NCBI GenBank assembly: GCA_050117315.1
Contig: JASFMY010000033.1
Coordinates: forward strand, 1 to 52,954
Direction: 5' to 3'
DNA: 52,954 bases
DNA from: JANQIV01 sp050117315
GTDB taxonomy: Bacteria > Bacteroidota > Ignavibacteria > Ignavibacteriales > Melioribacteraceae
Within the stretch, counting starts at the first letter, position 1. Every line of letters starts with the position of its first letter. Below are positions 33,740-41,862 of this stretch, piece by piece. The notes below the pieces were generated by a model. It ran no database searches and was not told the origin of the DNA. It saw only the letters and a list, made by a program, of their open reading frames with translations. The position numbers were made by a program, and so were the translations under genes.

Positions 33740-34787
33740 AATTAATTTTGATCCAAACGCGACAAGTATAATTAACGGAAACTATTTCGGATTTCCTTTT
33801 TTATCTGAAGAAGCGGAATTAATACTAATATCAATTCCCTGGGATGTAACTACTTCATACGGCGAAGGTACTGCCAAAGGACCCCGCGCTATTTTGGACG
33901 CTTCACTTCAACTTGACTTTTACCTCTTTGGAATAAATAAACCGTGGGAAATCGGGATAGGGACTTTGCCTGTAATGGATAACATTGCAGAAAAAAATGC
34001 AAAGAACAGGAAATTTGCAAAACAGATTATTGATAATCTTGAGCAGGGAACAAACTTAGACAGCAAAGACTTGAGCGACAAACTGTCTGCCGTAAATAAG
34101 GAGTGTGCAGCTTTAAATTTATGGCTGTACAAAGAATCAAACAAATGGCTTAACCAGCATAAAATTGTAGGGATTGTAGGTGGTGAACATAGTGTCCCGT
34201 TGGGATTGATTAATGCGTTATCTGAAAAGGAAAAAAATTTTGGGATACTGCAGATTGATGCACATGCCGATTTAAGAAAAGCTTACCAGGGTTTCGATTA
34301 TTCTCATGCATCTATTATGTATAATGCATTAAAAAACAATAACATCTCCAAGCTGGTTCAGGTTGGCATAAGAGATATTTGTCCTGAAGAAATAGACTAT
34401 ATCAAAAACGATAATCGGATTGTTCTTTATAATGATTTTTCACTGCATGAAACTTTATACGGGGAAAGATCATGGCTTTCAATATGTGATGAAATTTTAT
34501 TGCACCTGCCCGACAAAGTTTATATCAGTTTTGATATCGACGGATTATCACCGGAAAATTGCCCCAATACCGGTACCCCGGTTCCAGGCGGATTGTCATT
34601 CAACCAGGCGGTAACATTAATCAAATCAATTGCAAAAGAAAAACAAATCATCGGCTTTGATTTGTGTGAAGTTTCGCCGTCGCTTGTTAATCCGCATACA
34701 AATTTCGACGGTAATGTAGGAGCGCGTTTACTATATCTTCTTTCAAGCTTTGCTTACGGCTCGCATCACAGAGAAATTTTGCAATAG
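33732..34787 (+). CDS. Ureohydrolase (agmatinase/arginase family)
   Basis: The 351-residue enzyme has all manganese-binding motifs of the family: GGEHS near residue 150, DAHADLR near 176 and SFDIDGLSP near 266. It removes urea from a guanidino compound. Its coupling to the SpeD-SpeE fusion suggests that it acts on agmatine or on N1-aminopropylagmatine, giving putrescine or spermidine. Which of the two cannot be told from sequence. The ATG overlaps the end of the fusion gene, so the genes are translationally coupled. An arginine decarboxylase is not in this window. Confidence 0.9.
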   Translation: MSKINFDPNATSIINGNYFGFPFLSEEAELILISIPWDVTTSYGEGTAKGPRAILDASLQLDFYLFGINKPWEIGIGTLPVMDNIAEKNAKNRKFAKQIIDNLEQGTNLDSKDLSDKLSAVNKECAALNLWLYKESNKWLNQHKIVGIVGGEHSVPLGLINALSEKEKNFGILQIDAHADLRKAYQGFDYSHASIMYNALKNNNISKLVQVGIRDICPEEIDYIKNDNRIVLYNDFSLHETLYGERSWLSICDEILLHLPDKVYISFDIDGLSPENCPNTGTPVPGGLSFNQAVTLIKSIAKEKQIIGFDLCEVSPSLVNPHTNFDGNVGARLLYLLSSFAYGSHHREILQ

Positions 34788-34788
34788 T

Positions 34789-34825
34789 CAAGATACCCGA
34801 AATCTTTAAGATTTCGGGTATCTTG
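34789..34825. terminator. Bidirectional terminator between the ureohydrolase and rrf2 genes
   Basis: CAAGATACCCGAAATCTT (34789-34806) is perfectly complementary to 34808-34825, an 18-bp stem around one T. The two flanking genes converge on it. A T-rich stretch follows on the plus strand. Confidence 0.85.
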
Positions 34826-34838
34826 TAAGTTATAATTT

Positions 34839-35300
34839 TTAAAGTTCCAGCTCAAAGTTATTCATCTTTTCAAAGAAGTCAAGCTCTGTTCCCATAAGAT
34901 CTTTAAGTGTAACTTTCTCCAAAGTATCGTCTATGGAATTCTGAATAATTTTCCAGAGTGATCTAACGGAACAGTCGGTTGAGTTTGTACAGATTTCGGC
35001 AAAGCCGGAGTGAATTCGGCAAAATTGATCGTCAAATAAACGGCCGCCCAAAATATTCAGCACTTCGCTTATTTTTATTTTCCCGGGATGTTTAGTTATG
35101 GTATACCCGCCGGATTGACCGCGTTCACTTTCAAGAATTCCACCTAACCTGAGAATCCTTAAAATCTTTGCAACATTGTGGTGTGATATTCTTTCGAGAT
35201 CACTTATCTCTGAGATTGTAAGAGCTTTACCTAGCTGGTAAGCTCTTCCAATTTGTATTAAACACCTTATTCCGTATTCTTCTTGACTGCTGAATTTCAT
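34839..35300 (-). CDS. Rrf2-family transcription regulator (SufR/IscR-like)
   Basis: The 153-residue protein has the Rrf2 winged helix (EYGIRCLIQIGRAYQLGKALT, HHNVAKILRILRLGGILES, then GGYTITK). Three cysteines, Cys-x9-Cys-x5-Cys around residues 94-110 (FCRIHSGFAEICTNSTDC), are placed to bind an iron-sulfur cluster. It lies at the 3' end of the suf operon in the same direction and likely senses iron-sulfur status and controls sufB, whose upstream region has a fitting palindrome. The spacing differs from IscR, so cluster type is uncertain. Confidence 0.88.
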   Translation of the reverse strand: MKFSSQEEYGIRCLIQIGRAYQLGKALTISEISDLERISHHNVAKILRILRLGGILESERGQSGGYTITKHPGKIKISEVLNILGGRLFDDQFCRIHSGFAEICTNSTDCSVRSLWKIIQNSIDDTLEKVTLKDLMGTELDFFEKMNNFELEL

Positions 35301-35311
35301 TGATTTGTTTG

Positions 35312-35403
35312 GATTAAGATTAAGAGTATGAGTAAGATTAAGAAATTACTTATGCTATATTCTCTATCTTCTTAATCATAATCTTACTCTTATATCTTAC
35401 TCA
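35312..35403 (-). repeat. Inverted hexanucleotide microsatellite between the bacilliredoxin and rrf2 genes
   Basis: The left arm is GATTAA, GATTAA, GAGTAT, GAGTAA, GATTAA; the right arm is TTAATC, ATAATC, TTACTC and so on, the reverse complement in mosaic form. Together they can fold into an imperfect long hairpin. A second copy with a different hexamer order lies at 39778-39878. Confidence 0.75.
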
Positions 35404-35408
35404 TAAAA

Positions 35409-35948
35409 TTACTTATTCTCATTTAACGAAATTCTTGACCCGCAAGCCTTTGCATGTACTAATTTTGCATAAGCTTCTTCCGAAATAGAGGGTCCTTCTC
35501 TTTTACAATTTTTTCCAAATTCTTTAGTTAACACCGCCGAGATCTCTTCTGCGGTTCTGCCTTCAATATGATGTCGCGGAAGCATAAAAATAACTTCGCC
35601 GTTTTTAATTATTGCCATTGACGGTGACGACGGCGGGAATTCATTTAAGTACTTTTGGCGGACATAGTCTACTGCCTCCCTATCCTGCCCGGCAAAAATC
35701 GTGTAAAAATTATCCGGTATTGTTTTATTCTGCAGTGCTAAAGTTGCTCCCGGTCTTGCACTACCTGCCGCACATCCGCAAACAGAATTAATAACTACAA
35801 ATTTTATTTTATCGTCTTTAACCGATAGTTTTTCTTCAACTAATTGAGAAGTGGTTAATTCTTCAAAACCAACGTAAACCAATTCGTCCCTCATCGGTTG
35901 CACAGCATCGGGATCATACATCGGATGACGTATTTTTATATCAAACAT
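35409..35948 (-). CDS. BrxA/BrxB-family bacilliredoxin with C-terminal extension
   Basis: The 179-residue protein has the YphP/YqiW-type thioredoxin-fold domain with the CGC motif at Cys57 and Cys59 (INSVCGCAAGSARPG) and MAIIKNGEVIFMLPRHHIEG. In Firmicutes, bacilliredoxins reduce bacillithiol-mixed disulfides. Members in other phyla are less understood. The last 35 residues hold two more cysteines (KNCKREG, KACGSRIS), not part of the usual 145-residue protein. Its place next to sufT and suf genes suggests a role in cluster repair or sulfur handling. Confidence 0.88.
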   Translation of the reverse strand: MFDIKIRHPMYDPDAVQPMRDELVYVGFEELTTSQLVEEKLSVKDDKIKFVVINSVCGCAAGSARPGATLALQNKTIPDNFYTIFAGQDREAVDYVRQKYLNEFPPSSPSMAIIKNGEVIFMLPRHHIEGRTAEEISAVLTKEFGKNCKREGPSISEEAYAKLVHAKACGSRISLNENK

Positions 35949-35969
35949 ACTACTGCCTTTCTTTGTTGT

Positions 35970-36293
35970 TTATAAAAAACCTAATTGTAATTTTGCTTCT
36001 TCAGATATCATATCCTGGTGCCATGGCGGTTCCCAAACCAGATCAAGCACTACCTGGTTTATTCCTTTTATTGTTTTTATTTTTTCTTCAACTTCTCCCG
36101 GCAAACTTCCGGCAACCGGGCACGCAGGCGAAGTAAGAGTCATCTGGATATATGCATTCAAGTTATCGTCAACTTTAATTTCGTATATCAATCCTAATTC
36201 ATAAATATCTACAGGAATTTCGGGGTCAAAGCATGTCTTTAATACCGTTACTATTTGCTTTTCTAAATTTTCTTTGTCAATCATAGTTTGCAT
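35970..36293 (-). CDS. sufT: SufT / MIP18 (DUF59) iron-sulfur assembly protein
   Basis: The 107-residue protein has DPEIPVDIYELGLIYEIKV, TLTSPACPVAGSLP with the conserved Cys, and the ending VWEPPWHQDMISEEAKLQLGF, matching SufT, which helps insert clusters into target proteins. The ATG at 36293 is chosen because a strong AAGGAGG sequence (36301-36307) lies seven bases upstream. Frames extending to 36347 would be encoded by a dispersed repeat. It follows sufS in the suf operon. Confidence 0.9.
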   Translation of the reverse strand: MQTMIDKENLEKQIVTVLKTCFDPEIPVDIYELGLIYEIKVDDNLNAYIQMTLTSPACPVAGSLPGEVEEKIKTIKGINQVVLDLVWEPPWHQDMISEEAKLQLGFL

Positions 36294-36300
36294 GTCCCAT

Positions 36301-36324
36301 CCTCCTTCGTTAAAAACTACGGCG
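36301..36324 (-). repeat. Dispersed palindromic repeat that supplies the sufT ribosome-binding site
   Basis: CCTTCGTTAAAAACTACGGC (36304-36323) is nearly identical to 5983-6000. Read on the minus strand it ends with AAGGAGG, the Shine-Dalgarno sequence of sufT. Confidence 0.55.
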
Positions 36325-36359
36325 AACAAGAGTTTATCAAGTTTCAAATTGTTTAAAGA

Positions 36360-37616
36360 TTATGCGAACATCTCTTTTACTTTTTTAAGTCCTTCAACCA
36401 ACCGGTCAATATCTTCGATATTATTATAAATCCCGATTGATGCTCTTGCTGTTGCAGACAAATTATATCTCTGCATAATAGGCTGCGTACAATGGTGTCC
36501 TGTTCTGATTGCCACTCCTTCGGTATCAAGTATTGTCCCGATATCATAAGGATGGATATCGTCTATTACAAACGCCAAAACAGCAGTTTTATTTTTTGCT
36601 GTTCCAATAATTTTTAGTCCTTCTATTTCTTGAAGTCTTTCAGTTCCGTACTCCAGTAATTCGTGTTCGTGCCTTTTTATATCAGCCATATCAAAAGACC
36701 GCAAATATTTTATTGCAACACCAAGCCCAATTCCCCCGGCGATGTTCGGTGTACCTGCTTCAAATTTATGCGGGATACCGTCGTAGGTTGATTTCTCAAA
36801 TGTAACCGTTCTAATCATGTCTCCGCCGCCTTGGTAAGGGGGAAGATTTTCAAGCAGGTTTGCTTTGCCGTATAAAACTCCAATGCCGGTAGGTGCATAC
36901 ATTTTATGCCCGGAAAAAACAAGGAAGTCGCAATTTAACTCCTGCACATCAATTTTATGATGCTGAACAGCTTGTGCTGCGTCAAGCAGAACAGGGATGC
37001 CGTAGCTGTGCGCTTTTTTAATTATCTCTTTAACGGGATTGATTGTACCTAAAGAATTTGATGTATGCACAACTGAAACTATTTTTACTTTTTCATTGAG
37101 CATTTTATCGAATTCTTCCATTATCAAGTCGCCGTTGTCATCAATTGGAATTACCTTTAACTTAGCACCATTTCTTTCACACATCAACTGCCACGGGATA
37201 ATGTTGGCATGGTGTTCCATGTGAGAAACAATTATTTCATCTCCTTCTTTGAATGTACCCGCCCTGCATAAAGAACTCGCAAGTAAATTTATTCCTTCAG
37301 TTGCACCGCGCACAAAAATTATTTCCGAAGCGCTGATTGCATTTATGAATTCTTTGGCTTTCATTCTTGCGTTTTCATAAGCAGAAGTTGCCGCTTCGCT
37401 TAAGAAGTGAAGTCCTCTATGGATATTTGCATTTTCATTTTTGTAGTAGTAACTCAAGCTGTCAATAACCACCCCTGGCTTCTGGGTAGTCGCCGCGTTA
37501 TCAAGATAGCAAAGAGGTTTTCCGTTTACTTCTCTTTCAAGAATCGGGAAATCTTTTCTTATAGTTTCAACGTTAAATTCTCTTGTCAATTTTTTTGTTA
37601 AAACCTTTTCTTCCAA
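36360..37616 (-). CDS. sufS: SufS cysteine desulfurase
   Basis: The 418-residue pyridoxal-phosphate enzyme takes sulfur from cysteine for cluster assembly. The PLP lysine is in FSGHKMYAPTGIG near residue 233 and the catalytic Cys in GHHCTQPIMQRY near 374. HMEHHANIIPWQ and YLDNAATTQKP are family signatures. The TTG at 37616 is used as start; another TTG nine codons downstream cannot be excluded. No SufE or SufU is visible nearby. The gene follows sufD by 18 bases. Confidence 0.95.
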   Translation of the reverse strand: MEEKVLTKKLTREFNVETIRKDFPILEREVNGKPLCYLDNAATTQKPGVVIDSLSYYYKNENANIHRGLHFLSEAATSAYENARMKAKEFINAISASEIIFVRGATEGINLLASSLCRAGTFKEGDEIIVSHMEHHANIIPWQLMCERNGAKLKVIPIDDNGDLIMEEFDKMLNEKVKIVSVVHTSNSLGTINPVKEIIKKAHSYGIPVLLDAAQAVQHHKIDVQELNCDFLVFSGHKMYAPTGIGVLYGKANLLENLPPYQGGGDMIRTVTFEKSTYDGIPHKFEAGTPNIAGGIGLGVAIKYLRSFDMADIKRHEHELLEYGTERLQEIEGLKIIGTAKNKTAVLAFVIDDIHPYDIGTILDTEGVAIRTGHHCTQPIMQRYNLSATARASIGIYNNIEDIDRLVEGLKKVKEMFA

Positions 37617-37634
37617 TTTATGTCCAAACTTAAT

Positions 37635-38963
37635 TTAAATTTCAATACGGTGAAGATGTTTAAAAATCATATGGTTCAACTGTTCTTTTAAGTTTTCTAT
37701 TTTTATCGATTCAACAACATCGTCAACAAAAGCTCTAATCAGCATTGACTTTGCAACTTCAGGCGAAACACCCCTTGAACGGATGTAGAAATATGCCTGG
37801 TCATCAAGATGACCAACCGTAGCACCGTGCGAACATTTTACATCATCCGCATAAATTTCCAATTGAGGTTTTGTATCTATACTTGCCTTCTTGGAAAGCA
37901 GAATCGTTTTGTTTGATTGATAAGCATTTGTTTTCTGAGCATCTTTTTCAACCCAGATTTTTCCGTTAAATACGCCTCTCGATTCATCGTCTAAAATACC
38001 TTTGTAAAGTTCGTTGCTTTCACAGTTTGGTTTTGCATGGTTTACAAAAGTATGATTATCAATGTGCTGCTTTCCGCTTCCCAGGTAAAGACCGTAATAG
38101 TTTGTTGTTATATTCTCATTATCCAGTGTTGAGTTAATATCACTCCTTACAAGTTTGCCGCCAAACGACATATTGTAATGGCTGAAAACGCTGTCACGAT
38201 TTTGATATACTTCCATTTTATCAACGTGATAAGATGTATCGCTTTCATTTTGCAGTTTGTAAAAGTCGATTACTGCGTTCTCCCCGGCAAAAATTTCTGT
38301 TAATGAATTAGTCAAATAAACCTTTTTACCGTAACCGATATAGTTTGTAATAATACTTGCCTGACTGTTTATGCCCGTGACAATTAAATTTCTCGGCAGG
38401 GATAATATTTCATTTTTGTCCGAACCGTTTATAAAAATTATTTGCAACGGCTTTTCAATAATTTTGTTATCAGGGATATAGATGAATACACCGTCTGTTG
38501 AATAAGCTGTGTTTAGGGCATTAAAACCATTATCTATTTTCGATAATTTGGATAGATACTTGTTTATCAACTCCGGATTGTTTTTGATTTGATTAGATAA
38601 ACTATCAACAATTACACCGTCACTGTAATCGGATAAAACCGATAATTCTTTTTTAAATATCCCGTTAACAACAACCAAGAGCTCCGAATCAACATCGTTT
38701 ATTTTGAATTTTTCTAATTGGGCGGAGGTAATTTCATCCGGTTCAACATTTAACGGATGCTCAAAATTACGTTTTACTATACTGGAAACATTCGTGAATT
38801 TCCATTCTTCGTTTTTTGTGGTTGGGAATTGCAATTGCTCAAGTTTTTTAACCGCATCTTTCCTAACTTCGTGGAAAAAAGTCTCCGATTGCCCGTTCAA
38901 CTTTTCTTCGAAAGCGGTAAAGCCTTCCAGATATTGTTTTAATAAATTATTTTCTCCCGGCAT
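37635..38963 (-). CDS. sufD: Iron-sulfur assembly scaffold SufD
   Basis: The 442-residue protein is a SufBD-fold scaffold partner. The right-handed beta-helix region includes NSLTEIFAGENAVIDFYKL and the ending KCSHGATVGHLDDQAYFYIR is the SufD hallmark with Cys and His used at the SufB-SufD interface. The N-terminus is a typical helical domain. It lies between sufC and sufS. Confidence 0.95.
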   Translation of the reverse strand: MPGENNLLKQYLEGFTAFEEKLNGQSETFFHEVRKDAVKKLEQLQFPTTKNEEWKFTNVSSIVKRNFEHPLNVEPDEITSAQLEKFKINDVDSELLVVVNGIFKKELSVLSDYSDGVIVDSLSNQIKNNPELINKYLSKLSKIDNGFNALNTAYSTDGVFIYIPDNKIIEKPLQIIFINGSDKNEILSLPRNLIVTGINSQASIITNYIGYGKKVYLTNSLTEIFAGENAVIDFYKLQNESDTSYHVDKMEVYQNRDSVFSHYNMSFGGKLVRSDINSTLDNENITTNYYGLYLGSGKQHIDNHTFVNHAKPNCESNELYKGILDDESRGVFNGKIWVEKDAQKTNAYQSNKTILLSKKASIDTKPQLEIYADDVKCSHGATVGHLDDQAYFYIRSRGVSPEVAKSMLIRAFVDDVVESIKIENLKEQLNHMIFKHLHRIEI

Positions 38964-38977
38964 AATATTCTCCTTAC

Positions 38978-39736
38978 TTACGCTGTTTCCAACTGGTCTT
39001 CTTTAATCCAGTCGTAACCTTTTTCTTCAAGCTGTAATGCGAGCTCTTTTCCGCCCGATTTTATAATTTGTCCTTTATATAAAACATGGACAAAATCAGG
39101 GACTATATAATTAAGCAATCTTTGATAGTGCGTTACAACAATAGTTGCATTCTTTTCCGAACGGAAAGTATTGACGCCGTTTGATACGATTTTTAATGCA
39201 TCTATATCCAACCCCGAATCCGTTTCATCAAGCATTGCAAGCTTTGGGTTAAGCATAAGTAACTGGAATATTTCATTCCTCTTTTTCTCACCACCGGAAA
39301 ATCCCGCATTAACGGAACGACTGATCAGCGAGTTATCCATCCCGACTATTTTTGCTTTCTCTTTCATCAAATCCAAAAACTCTTTGGGTGTAATTTCTTC
39401 CTGCCCGTAGTGTTTTCTTATTTCGTTTATTGCAGATTTTAAAAAAGTAGCATTAGTTACGCCCGGTATTTCAATCGGGTATTGAAACGCCAGAAACAAG
39501 CCTTCGCGCGCGCGTTCATCCGGCGCTAATTCAAGCAGTTCCTTATCTTCAAATGTTACTCCACCTTTTGTTACTTCAAATGCCTCATGCCCAGCCAGAA
39601 CATTTGCCAGTGTACTTTTCCCTGAACCGTTCGGACCCATTATCGCATGTACTTCACCGGCTTTTATTTCGAGATTAATTCCTCTCAGAATTTCTTTTCC
39701 TTCAATGTTAGCATGTAAATCTTTGATCTTTAACAT
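38978..39736 (-). CDS. sufC: SufC ATPase
   Basis: The 252-residue ABC-type ATPase drives SufBCD. Walker A GPNGSGKSTLANVLAG is near residue 35, the ABC signature SGGEKKRNEI near 147 and Walker B LAMLDETDSGLDIDAL follows. It begins 15 bases upstream of sufD. An inverted hexamer microsatellite lies between it and sufB. Confidence 0.97.
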   Translation of the reverse strand: MLKIKDLHANIEGKEILRGINLEIKAGEVHAIMGPNGSGKSTLANVLAGHEAFEVTKGGVTFEDKELLELAPDERAREGLFLAFQYPIEIPGVTNATFLKSAINEIRKHYGQEEITPKEFLDLMKEKAKIVGMDNSLISRSVNAGFSGGEKKRNEIFQLLMLNPKLAMLDETDSGLDIDALKIVSNGVNTFRSEKNATIVVTHYQRLLNYIVPDFVHVLYKGQIIKSGGKELALQLEEKGYDWIKEDQLETA

Positions 39737-39777
39737 TTATGATTATCCTTTATTTTTTCTTTTCAAATTTCTTGTTT

Positions 39778-39878
39778 GAGTAAGAATAGGAGTAAGATTA
39801 TGATTAAGAGTAAGAATGGAAATTTTAACACAGCATTTTCTTACTCTTAATCTTACTCATAATCTTAATCTTCCTAAT
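39778..39878 (-). repeat. Inverted hexanucleotide microsatellite between sufB and sufC
   Basis: GAGTAA, GAATAG, GAGTAA, GATTAT, GATTAA, GAGTAA run on the left; the right arm has TTACTC, TTAATC, TTACTC, ATAATC, TTAATC. GATTAAGAGTAAGAA (39802-39816) pairs perfectly with 39838-39852. In the suf transcript this would form a hairpin just before sufC and could change the sufB to sufC expression ratio or mRNA stability. Confidence 0.8.
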
Positions 39879-39892
39879 CTCTGTTCTACAAT

Positions 39893-41368
39893 TTACCCAA
39901 CACTGCCTTCAAGACTTATTGCAAGCAGCTTCTGTGCCTCTACCGCAAATTCCATAGGCAGTTCGTTAAATACTTCTTTGCAGAAACCGTTTACAATCAT
40001 GTTCACTGCATCTTCAGTACTTATTCCTCTTTGATTTAAATAAAATATTTGATCTTCGCCGACTTTGGAAGTTGTTGCTTCGTGCTCAACTACGGCAGAT
40101 TCGTTGTTAACTTCAATATATGGAAAAGTATGGGCACCGCAAGTACTTCCCATAAGCATTGAATCGCATTGTGAAAAATTACGTGCATTGTCGGCATTCT
40201 TGCCAACCTTTACCAAACCGCGGTAAGAGTTATCACTTTTACCTGCGGAAATACCTTTTGAAATTATTGTGCTCTTAGTGTTTTTTCCAATGTGGATCAT
40301 CTTTGTACCGGTATCGGCCTGCTGACGATTGTTGGTTACAGCCACTGAGTAAAATTCACCGACAGAATTATCACCTTGTAGAATGCAGCTCGGATATTTC
40401 CAGGTAACAGCAGATCCTGTTTCAACCTGTGTCCACGAAATTTTTGAATTAACTCCCCGACAGGCACCGCGTTTTGTAACGAAATTATAAATACCGCCTT
40501 TGCCTTCGCTGTCGCCCGGGAACCAGTTTTGAATCGTTGAATATTTTATCTCGGCGTTATCCTGTGCAATCAACTCAACAACGGCTGCGTGGAGCTGGTT
40601 TGTATCTCTCATAGGTGCTGTACAGCCTTCAAGATAACTTACGTAACTTTCTTCGTCGGCAATAATCAATGTACGTTCAAACTGTCCGGTGTCCATTGCA
40701 TTAATTCTAAAATAAGTTGAAAGCTCCATGGGGCAGCGAACACCTTTAGGAAGGTAAACAAAAGAGCCGTCACTGAATACCGCAGAATTTAATGTAGCAA
40801 AATAATTATCTGTATACGGCACAACGGAACCCAGATATTTTTTTACTAAATCAGGGTGTTCACGTATTGCTTCCGATATTGAACAAAATATTATTCCTTT
40901 TTCAGCGAGCGTTTTTTTAAATGTTGTTGTTACGGAAACGGAATCAAAAACAGCATCAACAGCAACGCCGGCTAATTTTTTCTGTTCCTCTAAAGGTATG
41001 CCCAATTTTTCAAATGTTTTTAGCAGTTCGGGATCAACTTCATCAAGGCTTTCGTATTGCGGCTGTTTTTTGGGAGCAGAGTAATAAGAATAGGCCTGGT
41101 AATCAATTTCAGGATATTTTACTTTCGGCCATTTCGGTTCTTCCATTGAGACCCATTGCCGGTATGCTTTTAAACGCCATTCGGTCATCCATTCCGGTTC
41201 GTTTTTCTTTTTCGATATAGCAATTACAACTTCCTCATTTAGTCCTTTAGGGAATGTATCCTGTTCAATTACCGTTTCCCATCCCCATTTATACTCGGAT
41301 GTCGTTAAATCCTCTACAGCTTTTGCTTGTTCTTCACTTCCAAAGTCTTCGGCTCTTACTTCAGCCAT
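39893..41368 (-). CDS. sufB: Iron-sulfur cluster scaffold SufB
   Basis: The 491-residue scaffold assembles clusters with SufC and SufD. Recognisable segments are YFATLNSAVFSDGSFVYLPK, GVRCPMELSTYFRIN, YLEGCTAPMRD and QCDSMLMGSTCGAHTFPYIE with its Cys residues. It is first in the operon sufB-sufC-sufD-sufS-sufT-bacilliredoxin. AGGAG lies five bases before the ATG, and a promoter with overlapping palindrome precedes it. Confidence 0.97.
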   Translation of the reverse strand: MAEVRAEDFGSEEQAKAVEDLTTSEYKWGWETVIEQDTFPKGLNEEVVIAISKKKNEPEWMTEWRLKAYRQWVSMEEPKWPKVKYPEIDYQAYSYYSAPKKQPQYESLDEVDPELLKTFEKLGIPLEEQKKLAGVAVDAVFDSVSVTTTFKKTLAEKGIIFCSISEAIREHPDLVKKYLGSVVPYTDNYFATLNSAVFSDGSFVYLPKGVRCPMELSTYFRINAMDTGQFERTLIIADEESYVSYLEGCTAPMRDTNQLHAAVVELIAQDNAEIKYSTIQNWFPGDSEGKGGIYNFVTKRGACRGVNSKISWTQVETGSAVTWKYPSCILQGDNSVGEFYSVAVTNNRQQADTGTKMIHIGKNTKSTIISKGISAGKSDNSYRGLVKVGKNADNARNFSQCDSMLMGSTCGAHTFPYIEVNNESAVVEHEATTSKVGEDQIFYLNQRGISTEDAVNMIVNGFCKEVFNELPMEFAVEAQKLLAISLEGSVG

Positions 41369-41400
41369 AAATTCTCCTGTTTTTCAAATTTTGAATTGTT

Positions 41401-41433
41401 AACGTAACGAATCTTGATTTTTTTGTCAAGATT
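41401..41433 (-). promoter_or_regulatory. Candidate sufB promoter with overlapping palindromic operator
   Basis: On the minus strand TTGACA (41424-41429) and TACGTT (41401-41406) are spaced by 17 bases. The palindrome AATCTTGA-N8-TCAAGATT (41410-41433) covers the -35 box and the spacer. A repressor bound here would block RNA polymerase. The Rrf2 gene at the operon's 3' end is the natural candidate regulator; this link is inferred. Confidence 0.6.
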
Positions 41434-41608
41434 AAATTCAAATAAAAAGACAATTTCTCGTCTTTTGTTATATCAACATCAAACTTCCACTAAATGTTCC
41501 CAAAATCGATCGAAAAAACGCCCTAAATTTTTAACATTTTGGCATTTAGATAAAATCTTACTTAAAAAAAATTTAGCATAGTATAATAATTACTGTAGTA
41601 CCTTTGCC

Positions 41609-41802
41609 TTACTTCAAGAGAACCATTTTTTTAGTTTGCGAATAACTCCCGAATAGAAGTCTGTAAAAATAAACACCACTTGAATGATTGGTTGCGTCAA
41701 ATTGAATTTCATACTTACCTGCAGGTTTTTGTTCGTTTACCAATGTCGTTACTTCGTTGCCGAGAATATCATAAATTTTAAGCAATACATTTGTAGGTGA
41801 TA
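41609..41802 (-). pseudogene. Type IX secretion C-terminal sorting domain remnant
   Basis: The frame reads LKIYDILGNEVTTLVNEQKP, then a GKYEIQFDA strand and GVYFYRL, and ends with KKMVLLK. This is the hallmark of the type A sorting domain that directs proteins to the type IX secretion apparatus in Bacteroidota relatives. The usual NYPNPFNP opening and the protein in front of it are missing. Immediately upstream the frame is interrupted by the ACLAGAKGIPL stretch, which is encoded by a dispersed repeat (41803-41862). Confidence 0.75.
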
Positions 41803-41862
41803 CTCTGCCTAGAGGGATGCCTTTAGCACCGGCAAGGCAGGCGAGAAGGCGGGGTTCATACC
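41803..41862 (-). repeat. Dispersed GC-rich repeat, partial copy C
   Basis: GGGATGCCTTTAGCACCGGC and the next GCAAGGCAGGCGAGAAGGCG are almost identical to bases in copy B (48099-48132) and, inverted, to copy A (44431-44448). It sits exactly between the chemoreceptor's C-terminal coding region and the sorting-domain fragment. Confidence 0.7.
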
